Part shown: one piece after another, positions 17,265-26,524 of the stretch
Position numbering within the stretch: the first letter of the stretch is position 1
How the letters are laid out: every line of letters begins with the position of its first letter
Assembly: GCF_000253295.1 (NCBI RefSeq)
Contig: NC_015717.1
Span: forward strand, 1,488,001 to 1,552,000
Length of the DNA stretch: 64,000 nucleotides
From: Hyphomicrobium sp. MC1
GTDB lineage: Bacteria; Pseudomonadota; Alphaproteobacteria; Rhizobiales; Hyphomicrobiaceae
Reading direction: 5' to 3'
Made by a program: the position numbers and the translations under genes
The notes under the pieces: generated by a model
Databases searched by the model: none
Seen by the model: only the letters and a program-made list of their open reading frames with translations
Told to the model about the DNA's origin: nothing

Positions 17265-17759
17265 TCAGCCGCCTGCCGGGCGGAGACCGGCTTTGTAGGT
17301 GCCCGACTTGCCACCCTTTTTTTCTACGAGGCGCACGTCGCTGATGACCATGCCGCGGTCTACGGCTTTCAGCATGTCGTAGAGCGTGAGGCAGGCGACG
17401 GAAACAGCCGTCAAGGCTTCCATTTCGACGCCGGTCTGGCCGGATACTTTCACTTCCGACGTGACGCGAATGCCGGTCGGCGCATGCGAGATTTCGAAAT
17501 CGACGGTCGCCTTCGTGATGGCGAGCGGATGACAGAGAGGGATCAGCTCATGCGTGCGCTTGGCCGCCATGATCCCCGCGATGCGGGCAGCAGCGATGAC
17601 GTCGCCTTTCTTGGCTGTTCCGGTTTCGACGAGAGCGAGCGTCTCGGGCCGCATCGCGATGAAGCCTTCGGCGACGGCGTGACGTGCGGTGACAGCCTTA
17701 TCTGATACGTCGACCATGCGGGCGTCGCCCTTGTCGTCGATGTGCGAAAGCTTGCTCAT
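17265..17759 (-). CDS. moaC: Cyclic pyranopterin monophosphate synthase MoaC
   Basis: This 164-residue enzyme makes cPMP in the first stage of molybdenum cofactor synthesis. Recognisable segments are MVDVSDKAVTARHAVAEG (about residue 15), IPLCHPLAITKATVDFE (about residues 75-91), GQTGVEMEALTAVSVACLTLYDM, with the catalytic acidic and histidine residues, and the C-terminal KKGGKSGTYK. It overlaps trpC by four bases. Coupling of tryptophan and Moco genes is a common alphaproteobacterial arrangement. Confidence 0.96.
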   Translation of the reverse strand: MSKLSHIDDKGDARMVDVSDKAVTARHAVAEGFIAMRPETLALVETGTAKKGDVIAAARIAGIMAAKRTHELIPLCHPLAITKATVDFEISHAPTGIRVTSEVKVSGQTGVEMEALTAVSVACLTLYDMLKAVDRGMVISDVRLVEKKGGKSGTYKAGLRPAGG

Positions 17760-18553
17760 GACACCGGCGCGAGCAGGGTTTTGGTCGCGGCCGTCACGTC
17801 GGACTGCCGCATCAGGCTTTCGCCCACCAGGAAGGTATTGACGCCGACCTTTGAAAGACGCGCAAGATCAGCCGGTGTGAAAATACCGCTTTCGCCGACG
17901 ATGATGCGATCGGCCGGCACTTGCGGCGCCAGATCTTCCGTCGTCTTGAGCGTCACTTCGAACGTTTTGAGATTGCGATTGTTGATGCCGACTAGGCGAC
18001 AGTCGAGTTTTAGCGCGCGTTCAAGCTCGGCGGCGTTGTGGACCTCGGCGATGGCGTCCATGCCCCAGTCTTTCGCCGCTTCGGCGAGGTCGTGGGCCGT
18101 CGCGTCGTCGACTTCGGCGAGGATGATCAGGATGCAGTCGGCGCCCCAGGCGCGGGCTTCGGCGACCTGATAGGTATCGATCATGAAGTCCTTGCGCAGA
18201 ACGGGAAGCGAGGTTGCTTCGCGCGCCGCCGTCAGGAATTCGGGCGCACCCTGGAACGACGGCCGATCGGTCAGCACTGAGAGGCAAGCCGCACCGCCGG
18301 CCTCATAGGCTTTTGCAAGCGCAGGAGGATCGAAGTCGGCGCGGATCAGGCCTTTCGAAGGTGAGGCCTTTTTGACCTCGGCGATGAGCGCCGGTTTCTT
18401 TTTCGCATGCTTCGCCGCAATGGCATCGGCAAACGGGCGTACGTGCGGTGCGGAGCGAGCGTATTCGGCAATGACGCGCAGCGGCTTGATGGTCTTCGCG
18501 CGCGCGACCTCATCGAGCTTGTATGCGGTGATTTTGTCGAGGATGTCGGCCAT
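17756..18553 (-). CDS. trpC: Indole-3-glycerol phosphate synthase TrpC
   Basis: This 265-residue TIM barrel closes the indole ring in tryptophan synthesis. Key stretches are ALIAEVKKASPSKGLIR (catalytic lysine region, about residues 53-69), FLTAAREATSLPVLRKDFMID (second catalytic lysine), LVGINNRNLKTFEV and the phosphate-binding IIVGESGI. It is monofunctional, without a TrpF domain. It lies 3 bases after trpD and overlaps moaC. Confidence 0.96.
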   Translation of the reverse strand: MADILDKITAYKLDEVARAKTIKPLRVIAEYARSAPHVRPFADAIAAKHAKKKPALIAEVKKASPSKGLIRADFDPPALAKAYEAGGAACLSVLTDRPSFQGAPEFLTAAREATSLPVLRKDFMIDTYQVAEARAWGADCILIILAEVDDATAHDLAEAAKDWGMDAIAEVHNAAELERALKLDCRLVGINNRNLKTFEVTLKTTEDLAPQVPADRIIVGESGIFTPADLARLSKVGVNTFLVGESLMRQSDVTAATKTLLAPVS

Positions 18554-18556
18554 GGC

Positions 18557-19606
18557 TTAGATCCGGTCGTTCGTTACCGCGACGAGGCGGTCGAGCGCTC
18601 TAGCCGCGCGACCGCTGTCGATTGAAGCTTCGGCTTTGGCGATGCCGTCCGGCAGCCCATCGGCCTTGTCGGCGACGACGAGCGCGGCGGCGGCATTCAG
18701 CACGACGATATCGCGATAGGGGCCGGGCTCGCCCTGCAGCAGCGAATGGATAGCGGCAGCATTTGTGGCCGCATCACCGCCTTTCAGCGCTTCGATAGTG
18801 CTGCGCTTCAGGCCCGCGTCTTCCGGCGTCAAGTCGAAGGCGTAGATGTCGCCGTCCTTGAGTTCGGCAACGTGAGTGATGCCGGTCGTCGTCAACTCGT
18901 CCATGCCGTCCGCGCCGTGTACGACCCAGGAATGAACGGAGCCGAGCTTGCGCAGCACCTCTGCGATCGGTTCGACGAGTTTGCGGTCGTAGACGCCGAG
19001 GATCTGGCGCTTCACTTGCGCCGGATTACACAGCGGTCCGAGCAGATTGAAGATCGTCCGCAGGCCGAGATCGGTGCGGATCGGTGCCCAGGCCTTGAAC
19101 GAGGGGTGATAGAGCGGCGCCCAGAGAAAGCCGACACCGGCATCGGCAACGGCCCGCGAGACCATGACGGGCGGCACGTCGAGCTTGACGCCGAGGGCTG
19201 CCAGAACGTCGGAGGCACCGGAAAGGGATGTCACGGCGCGGTTGCCGTGTTTCGCGACGATCGCCCCCGCGCCGGCCGCAACAAACGTTGCCGCTGTCGA
19301 AATGTTATAGGTGCCGCGGCTGTCGCCGCCAGTACCGACGATGTCGATGGCGCCGGGCGGCGCGTCGACCGTCGTCATGCGGCTGCGCATGAACTTGGCA
19401 GCGCCGGTGATCTCTTCCGTCGTCTCGCCGCGGACACGGAGGCCCATCAGAAAGGCGCCCATCGCGACAGGAGGGGCGATCCCGGACATCAGCAGGTCGA
19501 GGGCCTGTTGCGTGCCTTCGTCACCGAGCGTTTCGCCATCGGCGATGCGGTTCATCAGGCGCTTCAGTTCGCGCGCGGGATTTGTGACGGTGCTGGTTGC
19601 TGTCAC
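18557..19606 (-). CDS. trpD: Anthranilate phosphoribosyltransferase TrpD
   Basis: This 349-residue enzyme joins anthranilate and PRPP. The PRPP-binding loop is GTGGDSRGTYNIST (about residues 91-104). KHGNRAVTSLSGASDVLAALG contains the anthranilate-contacting region, and RTIFNLLGPLCNPA follows. It is a standalone TrpD, not fused to TrpG, and starts 3 bases after the trpG stop. Confidence 0.96.
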   Translation of the reverse strand: MTATSTVTNPARELKRLMNRIADGETLGDEGTQQALDLLMSGIAPPVAMGAFLMGLRVRGETTEEITGAAKFMRSRMTTVDAPPGAIDIVGTGGDSRGTYNISTAATFVAAGAGAIVAKHGNRAVTSLSGASDVLAALGVKLDVPPVMVSRAVADAGVGFLWAPLYHPSFKAWAPIRTDLGLRTIFNLLGPLCNPAQVKRQILGVYDRKLVEPIAEVLRKLGSVHSWVVHGADGMDELTTTGITHVAELKDGDIYAFDLTPEDAGLKRSTIEALKGGDAATNAAAIHSLLQGEPGPYRDIVVLNAAAALVVADKADGLPDGIAKAEASIDSGRAARALDRLVAVTNDRI

Positions 19607-19609
19607 GGG

Positions 19610-20206
19610 TCAGGCTGCCTTGCGGCTCTTGGGAGCAAGTCCTGCGAGGTCGAGGAAGTTGGCGAGGAGGGCGTGACCCTGCTCGGAGGCAATGCTCTCG
19701 GGATGGAACTGCACGCCGTGCACCGGATGCGACTTGTGCTGCAGGCCCATGATCAAGCCGTCGTCCGTTTCGGCGGTCACCTCAAGGCAGTCCGGAAGTG
19801 TCGCCCGGTCGACGATCAGCGAGTGATAGCGCGTGATCTCGAAGCGTTCCGGTAGGCCCTTGAAGATGCCTTTGCCGGTATTGGTGATGGCCGACAGCTT
19901 GCCGTGCATCGGGCTTGGCGCACGGACGACGTTGCCGCCATAGGCCTGGCCGATGGCTTGGTGACCGAGGCAGACGCCGAGCAGTGGAATGGTCGCGCCC
20001 GCCTTCTTGATGAGGTCGAGGCAGACACCGGCTTCGTTTGGGGTACAGGGACCGGGCGACAGCACGATGGCTTTCGGCTTCTGGGCCAACACCTCTTCGG
20101 CGGTAACCTTGTCGTTGCGAATGACGACGCTTTCGGTGCCAAGCTCGCCCAGGTAGTGGACGAGATTGTAGGTAAAGCTATCGTAGTTATCTATCAGGAT
20201 CAGCAT
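19610..20206 (-). CDS. trpG: Anthranilate synthase component II (glutamine amidotransferase) TrpG
   Basis: This 198-residue class I glutamine amidotransferase supplies ammonia to TrpE. The nucleophile cysteine is in LGVCLGHQAIGQAYGG (about residues 77-92), and the His-Glu pair is in VQFHPESIASEQGHALL. The canonical start MLILIDNYDSFTYN at 20206 was chosen over an upstream in-frame codon with no homology. It heads trpGDC-moaC-moeA. Confidence 0.96.
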   Translation of the reverse strand: MLILIDNYDSFTYNLVHYLGELGTESVVIRNDKVTAEEVLAQKPKAIVLSPGPCTPNEAGVCLDLIKKAGATIPLLGVCLGHQAIGQAYGGNVVRAPSPMHGKLSAITNTGKGIFKGLPERFEITRYHSLIVDRATLPDCLEVTAETDDGLIMGLQHKSHPVHGVQFHPESIASEQGHALLANFLDLAGLAPKSRKAA

Positions 20207-20338
20207 ATTGGCCCTTGGTCTGCCGACATCCGACGTGCGCGCTGTCCTTCTAGCAGACCATGACATGCGCGCGACACGGAAAAATATGGATATCAGGACC
20301 TTCGTTTCAACGTTTGCAGCGTTCAGGTCTGCGGACGC

Positions 20339-20851
20339 TTAGGCGCGGTCGCGAGGCGTCAGGAAGGCTTCCAGATGCCCTGAAGCCGGCAGGAGGTCCT
20401 GCCAGCTTGTTTGCTCGAACGAGAAAACGGCCAGGGCGCAGGTGGGGAACTTGTCTTCCAGGCGGGAAATGGACTTGGCGTCGCCGGTTCCGGTGAGAAA
20501 CAGCGCGAGGCCGTGCATGCCTGGGTTGTGGCCGATCATTAGCACCCGTTTGATGCCGGCGGGGACGGCCTTCAGGCGGCTGTAGAGGGTTTCTTGGCTG
20601 GTGAGATACAACTGATCGTCAAACGTCACTTCGGCGTCTTTAACGCTGGGGGTAATGAGCGCCAGCGTCTCGCGGGTCCGTTTTGCGGACGAGCAGAGAA
20701 TAAGCTCGGGAGCGAAATTCAGCTCTTTAAGGGCCGCGCCCATCAACGGAGCCGCCATCCGTCCGCGATCGTTCAGAGGCCGATCGAAATCGTCGATGTC
20801 GGTGGCGTCCCAGCTCGATTTGGCATGGCGCAGAAGGGCGAGTGACAGCAT
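20339..20851 (-). CDS. Histidine phosphatase family protein, SixA-like
   Basis: This 170-residue protein has the phosphoglycerate-mutase fold. The RH motif is near the start (LLRHAKSSWDATDIDDFDR, catalytic His at about residue 8) and the second histidine is in MIGHNPGMHGLALFLTG (about residue 87). SixA proteins dephosphorylate histidine phosphotransfer domains, but this subgroup is poorly studied. It is upstream of trpG on the same strand with a gap of 132 bases. Confidence 0.85.
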   Translation of the reverse strand: MLSLALLRHAKSSWDATDIDDFDRPLNDRGRMAAPLMGAALKELNFAPELILCSSAKRTRETLALITPSVKDAEVTFDDQLYLTSQETLYSRLKAVPAGIKRVLMIGHNPGMHGLALFLTGTGDAKSISRLEDKFPTCALAVFSFEQTSWQDLLPASGHLEAFLTPRDRA

Positions 20852-20961
20852 TTCGGCCTTGGGCTGGCGTTGTGCGACGAGCGAACCTTATAGCAGGTCG
20901 CTCGTGCCGTTAAGCGATAGGCCATAGATTCGCGCCGTCGTCATGACAAGGTCCATCAGCA

Positions 20962-21375
20962 ATGGATTACCTTCTGGCGCCGCTTTTCTGGATCCTGGGT
21001 CTCATCGCCAGCATCGTCTGGTGGGTGATCGTACAAGTTTTATGGATCGTGCTGTGGCTGCTGCTGCCGCTGGCGGTCGTCGCATTCATCGGTTTGCGCG
21101 TGGCCGAGCGCGTGCTCGGGCAGGAGAAGGTGCGGGGCTGGGTCAAGACCCGGACGCAGCGCTACGGCTCGGCAGCTTCGAAGCGGATGCAGCGTTGGAT
21201 TTTCGCGCTCGGGGTGCTGCCGATCCGCGTGCTGTTCTGGTTTCCGATCTATGCACTCTGGCACAGCATCGTCAGCCTGCTGTGGCGGCCGAAGTGGTCG
21301 CCGTGGCAGCGGGCCTGGGCCAAGCGTTGGAAGGCAGATGCAAAGCCGCGCGGGGCGGGTAAATCAGCGACCTGA
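20962..21375 (+). CDS. Hypothetical membrane protein
   Basis: This 137-residue protein has one or two long hydrophobic helices in residues 1-45 (FWILGLIASIVWWVIVQVLW, then LLLPLAVVAFIGL). A basic amphipathic region and another Trp-rich segment (LGVLPIRVLFWFPIYALWH) follow. The tail is highly basic (WRPKWSPWQRAWAKRWKADAK). I do not recognise a family. It overlaps the 3' end of the convergent trpE by 12 bases. Confidence 0.6.
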   Translation: MDYLLAPLFWILGLIASIVWWVIVQVLWIVLWLLLPLAVVAFIGLRVAERVLGQEKVRGWVKTRTQRYGSAASKRMQRWIFALGVLPIRVLFWFPIYALWHSIVSLLWRPKWSPWQRAWAKRWKADAKPRGAGKSAT

Positions 21376-22923
21376 ATACGGCACGTTCGATGCGCGCGAT
21401 GCGAAGCGCACGGCTTCTTCGGCGGCGCGAACAACAGCCATGGCCTTATTGATGCATTCCTGTTGCTCGTTCTCGGGCACGCTATCGTGCACGATGCCGG
21501 CGCCGGACTGCACGTGGATCATGCCGTCCTTCAGAATGGCCGTCCGCAAGACGATGCAGGTATCCATTTCGCCGTTGGCGGAGAAATAGCCGACGCAGCC
21601 CGCATAAGGTCCGCGCTTGCCCTTCTCGAGTTCCGCGATGATTTCCATGGCGCGGACTTTCGGCGCGCCCGACACGGTGCCGGCCGGAAAACCCGCCATC
21701 AGCGCGTCGATGGCGTCGTAGTTTTTTTCGTCGAGCTTGCCGATGACGTTCGAGACGATGTGCATCACGTGGCTGTAGCGCTCGATGATGAACTTGTCGG
21801 TGACGGTGACGGTGCCTGGCTCGGAGACGCGGCCGACATCGTTGCGACCGAGATCAAGCAGCATCAAATGCTCGGACCGCTCTTTCGGATCGGCAAGCAA
21901 CGCGGATGCGAGAGCTTTGTCTTCGGCATCGGTGGCGCCGCGGCGGGCCGTGCCGGCAATGGGGCGGATGGTGACGACGCCGTCGCGGGCACGAACGAGA
22001 ATTTCGGGCGACGAGCCGACGAGCTGCATGTCGCCGAAATCAAGATGAAAAAGGAACGGCGACGGGTTGAGGCGGCGAAGCGCGCGATAGAGCGCGAACG
22101 ATGGCAGATCGAACGGTGCGGAGAAGCGCTGCGAGAGGACGACCTGAAAGATGTCGCCCGCCTTGATGTATTCCTTCGCCTTCGCGACCATCGCCATATA
22201 TTCGGCGGGTGCGGTGTTCGATTGCGGCTCTTGCAGCGCGGCGCTTGGGGACATCGTTGATGTCGAATGCGGGAGGGGCGCTTCGAGACGATCGATCGCG
22301 GCGGTGATGCGTTTCAGTGCCGTCGCATAAGCGTCTTCCGCTGGGACGTCGGGATGCGGCCGGACGGGTGAAACCAGGATCATCTCATCTTTGACGTTGT
22401 CGAAGATCAGCATCAACGTCGGGCGGATGAGTATCGCGTCGGGCACGCCGAGCGTGTCGGGCAGCATTTCCGGCAGGTTCTCGATCAGCCGGACGGTATC
22501 GTAGCCCATGTAGCCGAAAATACCGGCGGCCATTGGCGGCAGCGCTTCCGGCAACGTGATGGCGCTTTCCTGCAGCAGGTTGCGCAGCGATTGCAGCGTC
22601 GGACGATCGTCGCGCTGGAAGGCATCAGGGTTGGCTTCGGGCGAGCGATTGATTTCGGCGGTGTCGCCGTTCGCTTTCCAGATCAGGTCTGGGGCCAAAC
22701 CGATGACGGAATAGCGGCCGCGCGCCGAGCCGCCCTCGATCGATTCCAGCAGGAAGCTCATCGCGCGATGCTCGGCGAGCTTCAAGTAAGCTGAAACGGG
22801 TGTTTCGAGGTCGGCGATGAGGCGCGTCCAGACGACCTGGGGTTTGCCCTCATCGTAGATGCGCGCGAACGCATCTGCGGGCGGACAGATTTCCGTTGCG
22901 GGTAGGGCCGAAAGGACGCTCAC
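21364..22923 (-). CDS. trpE: Anthranilate synthase component I TrpE
   Basis: This 519-residue enzyme makes anthranilate from chorismate with TrpG. The N-terminal regulatory domain carries LLESIEGGSARGRYSVIG (the LLES feedback region). The C-terminal chorismate-binding domain has DIFQVVLSQRF, IRPIAGTARRG, DLGRNDVGRVSEPGTV and FPAGTVSGAPKVRAMEII. The GTG at 22923, 7 bases after the upstream gene's stop, was chosen. A TTG at 22950 would overlap that gene. trpE is separated from trpGDC here and is coupled to a PpiD-like gene. Confidence 0.93.
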   Translation of the reverse strand: MSVLSALPATEICPPADAFARIYDEGKPQVVWTRLIADLETPVSAYLKLAEHRAMSFLLESIEGGSARGRYSVIGLAPDLIWKANGDTAEINRSPEANPDAFQRDDRPTLQSLRNLLQESAITLPEALPPMAAGIFGYMGYDTVRLIENLPEMLPDTLGVPDAILIRPTLMLIFDNVKDEMILVSPVRPHPDVPAEDAYATALKRITAAIDRLEAPLPHSTSTMSPSAALQEPQSNTAPAEYMAMVAKAKEYIKAGDIFQVVLSQRFSAPFDLPSFALYRALRRLNPSPFLFHLDFGDMQLVGSSPEILVRARDGVVTIRPIAGTARRGATDAEDKALASALLADPKERSEHLMLLDLGRNDVGRVSEPGTVTVTDKFIIERYSHVMHIVSNVIGKLDEKNYDAIDALMAGFPAGTVSGAPKVRAMEIIAELEKGKRGPYAGCVGYFSANGEMDTCIVLRTAILKDGMIHVQSGAGIVHDSVPENEQQECINKAMAVVRAAEEAVRFASRASNVPYSGR

Positions 22924-22930
22924 GTCATTC

Positions 22931-24820
22931 TCACTCGTCGCTGACGCCAATTGCCGACTTCAACTCAGCCTCGTTGACGGAGGCGCCGAGCTGTTTTTTC
23001 AACGTTTCGGTGTATTCCGTCAGCGTCTGGTTCGCGAGTTCCCGATCGAGCTGTTTGTTCAGCTCATCGGTTTCCGTCAGCGACGCCGGGGGCGCTGGAA
23101 TGACCTCGGTGACCTTGAAGACGACTTGGGTCGTGTTGTCCGGCGACGGACCATAGCTCGCCTTGCCTTGCGGCAGAGCGAACGCTTGCGTGACGACGCC
23201 TTGAGATACGCTCGGCGGAATGGTCTTGCGTGTGAGCGGATCTGTCTTTTCGACCTTGTTCTTGGCTTCCTCCTCGATCGCTGTCATCGGTTCACCGCCG
23301 TTGACACGATCTGCAAGCTTTTTGGCGAGTTCGTCGATGAGGCGGTGGCGTTCGGCCGTGATGAAATCGGTTTTGACCTGATCCTTCACGGCGTCGAAAG
23401 TCTTTTGCTTCGGTGCATCGGTCGAAAGCACGTTGACCCACGCAAAGCCGTCGTCGCCAAGCTCGATGCCGGCGTCGTCGTTGCTGCTGTCGGGAGCGAA
23501 GGCGCGTGAGACGATCTTGCGAAGGTTCGGCGTCTCCATCACGGGCTTGCCGTCAGGCCCCAGCCCGGTGGCATCCGTCGCGGGAATTTCCTTGAACGGC
23601 AGCTTCATGCTGTCGGCGATCTCTTTCAGAGATTTGCCGGCGATGCGATTGTCTTCGATCTCGTCGTGCTTGTCCTGCAACTCGGCCTTGGCCTTTTCGG
23701 TGGCGAGCTTGTCGCGCACCTGATCCTTGACGTCGGCGAGGGTGCGGGTCACCCCCGGCACGATCTGGGTGACGCGCAGGATGACCGTCGCAAAGCGGCC
23801 TTCGACGACGTCGGAATACTTGTCCTTTTCGAGCGAGAAAGCGACGTCGGCGACCTTTGGGTCGATCAGAGACTTTTTCGCGACGAGACCGAGATCGACG
23901 TCGGTGTCCTTGGCGCCGGTTTCCTTGGCGATGTCGCCGAACGTCTTCGTGCCGTCTCGAAGGGCTTTCAACGCCGCTTCGGCTGTCGCTTTGTCTTTGA
24001 ATGAGATCTGCTGGATGCGGCGCTCTTCGGGCGTATCGTAGGTCGCTTTGGACGCTTCATAAGCCTTGGCGATATCTTCGTCGGTGATATTGATCTGCTT
24101 CTTCAACGCGTCGACGTCGAGGGTGAGCACCTGGATCTTGCGATACTCAGGCGTCATGTATTTCGACTTGTCCTTGTCGTAGAGTTCCTTGAGCTTGGCT
24201 TCCGTCGGGTCGGCAACGGTCACGGCCTCGGGATCGATCTTGACCCATTCGATGACGCGCTTTTCCTGGTTGTAGGCGTGCATCAGATCGAACAGCGGTT
24301 TGGGAACCGTCTGAGCTTCGACCATGGAACGGATGATGGCCGCGCGCAGCTCGTCCTTGCGGCGCAGGGAGAGGAAGCCCTGTTCGCTCATGCCGATTTG
24401 CTGCAGCAGCGATTCGAAATTCTGTCGCGAGAATTTGCCGTCGGTCTGGAAGTCGGGATCGGACTGGATGCCTTCGACGAGCGTTTTATCCGACATCGCA
24501 AGGCCGAGCTGTTTGGCGTGCGCCTCAACGGCCGCTCCGGCAATGAGCTGCGCCAGCACGCGGCGGTCGAGACCGAACGCATGGCCTTGCTCGGCCGTGA
24601 TGCGGCGCCCGGCCTGCTGCGAGAACCGGTCGAGTTCGTTCTGGAAGGTGCGACGGAATTCTTCGTCCGAAATTTCGGTGCCGCCGACCTTGGCGACGAA
24701 GCCCCGGCCCCAGCCGTTGAACACGTCATGGACGCCCCAGATGCCGAAGCTCATGACGAGCAATCCGAACAGCAGCTTGGCGACCCGGGTTTGGGCGCCG
24801 CGTCTGAGAGCTTCGAGCAT
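22931..24820 (-). CDS. ppiD: PpiD-like periplasmic peptidyl-prolyl isomerase/chaperone (SurA_N, PPIC domains)
   Basis: This 629-residue membrane-anchored folding factor acts on the periplasmic side. A single transmembrane anchor lies at about residues 12-32 (VAKLLFGLLVMSFGIWGVHD). A SurA_N-like domain follows (AKVGGTEISDEEFRRTFQNE, LAQLIAGAAVEAHAKQLG). The parvulin domain is around residues 230-360 (EERRIQQISFKDKATAEAAL, GDIAKETGAKDTDVDLGLV). Length and layout match PpiD. It is divergent from tpiA, and trpE follows at once, so the two are probably co-transcribed. Confidence 0.88.
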   Translation of the reverse strand: MLEALRRGAQTRVAKLLFGLLVMSFGIWGVHDVFNGWGRGFVAKVGGTEISDEEFRRTFQNELDRFSQQAGRRITAEQGHAFGLDRRVLAQLIAGAAVEAHAKQLGLAMSDKTLVEGIQSDPDFQTDGKFSRQNFESLLQQIGMSEQGFLSLRRKDELRAAIIRSMVEAQTVPKPLFDLMHAYNQEKRVIEWVKIDPEAVTVADPTEAKLKELYDKDKSKYMTPEYRKIQVLTLDVDALKKQINITDEDIAKAYEASKATYDTPEERRIQQISFKDKATAEAALKALRDGTKTFGDIAKETGAKDTDVDLGLVAKKSLIDPKVADVAFSLEKDKYSDVVEGRFATVILRVTQIVPGVTRTLADVKDQVRDKLATEKAKAELQDKHDEIEDNRIAGKSLKEIADSMKLPFKEIPATDATGLGPDGKPVMETPNLRKIVSRAFAPDSSNDDAGIELGDDGFAWVNVLSTDAPKQKTFDAVKDQVKTDFITAERHRLIDELAKKLADRVNGGEPMTAIEEEAKNKVEKTDPLTRKTIPPSVSQGVVTQAFALPQGKASYGPSPDNTTQVVFKVTEVIPAPPASLTETDELNKQLDRELANQTLTEYTETLKKQLGASVNEAELKSAIGVSDE

Positions 24821-25043
24821 GGGTAATGACGTCCCGTTGATGGAAGCGTGACGCAGCCGCGCGGAACGGCGTAGGGTCAGCAGGCTTCGAATGGCAGTTT
24901 CCGCGCGGGGCGCGGGTTGGATGGGCGTGATATGAAGCCCAGGCCGTTTCGGATTGCAAGGGTGCCTCTGATGAGGTTACGGAGTGTTCACTGGGGTGAG
25001 CCTCTAAAGAGGGCATGTTAGCGTCCGCAAAACGAGGAACGGC

Positions 25044-25820
25044 ATGGGGAAAACTGGGCGCGGAATTCGGCCTCTGGTTGCGGGAAACTGGAAAATGAAC
25101 GGCCTGAAGGCGAGCCTCAGTGAGGCGATGGCCGTGCGGGAGGCCCTTCAAGGGCCGCTCGCGTCGCTCCCTGCCGAGGTGATGATCGCCCCACCCGCGA
25201 CGCTGATTGCCGGGTTTGCGGCGGCGCTGGGGAGCGGCCCGGTGCTGCTCGCCGGGCAGGACTGTCACCCGAAGCCGTCAGGCGCCCATACGGGCGATAT
25301 CGCCGCCGAAATGCTGAGAGATGCGGGGGCCTCGGCCGTCATCGTTGGGCATTCCGAACGGCGAACCGATCACCGCGAGACGAGTGCAGACGTCAGGGCG
25401 AAAGCCGAAGCCGCCCACCGCGCAGGGCTCGTTGCTATCGTTTGTATCGGGGAGACGCATGCGGAGCGACTCGCTGGTTCGACGCTCGCCGTTGTGTGTG
25501 GGCAACTCGAGGAATCGATGCCGGAATCGTCCACCGCGGCGAATACGGTCGTCGCCTATGAGCCGGTCTGGGCCATCGGGACCGGGCTGACGCCATCTCC
25601 GGACGACGTGAAAGACGTTCATGGAGCGATTCGCGCGCGCCTGGTCGCACAGTTCGGTGCGGAAGGCGAGGTGATGCGCATTCTCTACGGCGGGTCGGTC
25701 AAACCCGACAACGCGGCGACGCTGATGGCGGTGGAAAACGTCGATGGCGCGCTCGTCGGTGGCGCCAGCCTTAAGGCGAGCGATTTTCTCGCCATAGTTC
25801 GGGCATATGAGAACGTCTGA
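25044..25820 (+). CDS. tpiA: Triosephosphate isomerase
   Basis: This 258-residue TIM barrel interconverts dihydroxyacetone phosphate and glyceraldehyde 3-phosphate. All active-site elements are seen: VAGNWKMNG (Asn, Lys; about residues 13-21), VIVGHSERR (His), VAYEPVWAIGTG (Glu; about residues 170-181, with loop 6) and ILYGGSVKPDNA. Its last base is the first base of the next gene's ATG, so the two are coupled. Confidence 0.97.
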   Translation: MGKTGRGIRPLVAGNWKMNGLKASLSEAMAVREALQGPLASLPAEVMIAPPATLIAGFAAALGSGPVLLAGQDCHPKPSGAHTGDIAAEMLRDAGASAVIVGHSERRTDHRETSADVRAKAEAAHRAGLVAIVCIGETHAERLAGSTLAVVCGQLEESMPESSTAANTVVAYEPVWAIGTGLTPSPDDVKDVHGAIRARLVAQFGAEGEVMRILYGGSVKPDNAATLMAVENVDGALVGGASLKASDFLAIVRAYENV

Positions 25821-26380
25821 TGCACTTTATTCGCCGAACCATTCTCGTTGCCGTGCTGGTCCTTGCGCCGAGTGCCGCTTGGGCCACGAAGCCGAAGCTC
25901 GATCCGGAAACCTGCAACTCTTTGAGGCTTGAGCAGATCAAGTTTCGGCAGTCGGGCATCCTTAACGACATGAGCAAGGGCGCAGCCTGGGGTAAAGCCA
26001 ACCTGTCGCCGGAACGGTTGCGCGAGATCCAGCACTATCTGGAGCTCGACGAGCAGGTTCAGTTCGGCTGCCGTGATGCGAAGGTAACCGCCGAGGCGAA
26101 GCGCGCCAGCGAGGCCGCGGCCCGGATCGAAATCAATTCCGACGCCGATCCGACGGCGCCGGTTGCCAAGGACCCGCCGAAGCCTGGGGCGGCAGGGGCG
26201 GACGGCAAGGACACGGCCCCTAAGAAGGCGGCCAAAAAGACCGTTCACAAAAGCAAACCGACGAAATCGTCAAAGGCGAAGAAGGCTGGCGACAAAGAGT
26301 CGAATGCCGGCTCGAGCAAGGGGGCGAATGCAAGCTCCTCTGTCGCGGAGGGTGAGGTTTTGCCCTGGGCATCACCTTGA
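25820..26380 (+). CDS. Hypothetical exported protein with Lys/Ala/Ser-rich tail
   Basis: This 186-residue protein starts with a signal peptide (MHFIRRTILVAVLVLAPSAAWA). A small folded part with two cysteines follows (CNSLRLEQIKFRQSGILNDM, then FGCRDAKVTAEAKRASEAA). From about residue 110 the sequence is low-complexity, with runs such as KKAAKKTVHKSKPTKSSK, resembling a histone-like or cell-wall-interacting tail. I do not recognise the family. Its start overlaps the tpiA stop. Confidence 0.7.
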   Translation: MHFIRRTILVAVLVLAPSAAWATKPKLDPETCNSLRLEQIKFRQSGILNDMSKGAAWGKANLSPERLREIQHYLELDEQVQFGCRDAKVTAEAKRASEAAARIEINSDADPTAPVAKDPPKPGAAGADGKDTAPKKAAKKTVHKSKPTKSSKAKKAGDKESNAGSSKGANASSSVAEGEVLPWASP

Positions 26381-26524
26381 ATTGATAAGATATATGACCG
26401 ATATCCCGTAGCTGCGTCCGAACGGCTTTTCGGCGCGGATTTGAGGACTGGCCGATTGGGCGAGGGTGGTGTATAGCCCGTCGCTCATCGGGTCTCGACC
26501 CGAACATTTCTGGAACCGGATTTC

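Noticed and set aside
16048..17759. Molybdenum cofactor riboswitch in front of moaC/moeA
   Set aside because: moaC overlaps trpC and moeA starts 5 bases after moaC, leaving no leader space.
18746..19855. 369-codon plus-strand frame opposite trpD and trpG
   Set aside because: Antisense of two conserved tryptophan genes; no ribosome binding site.
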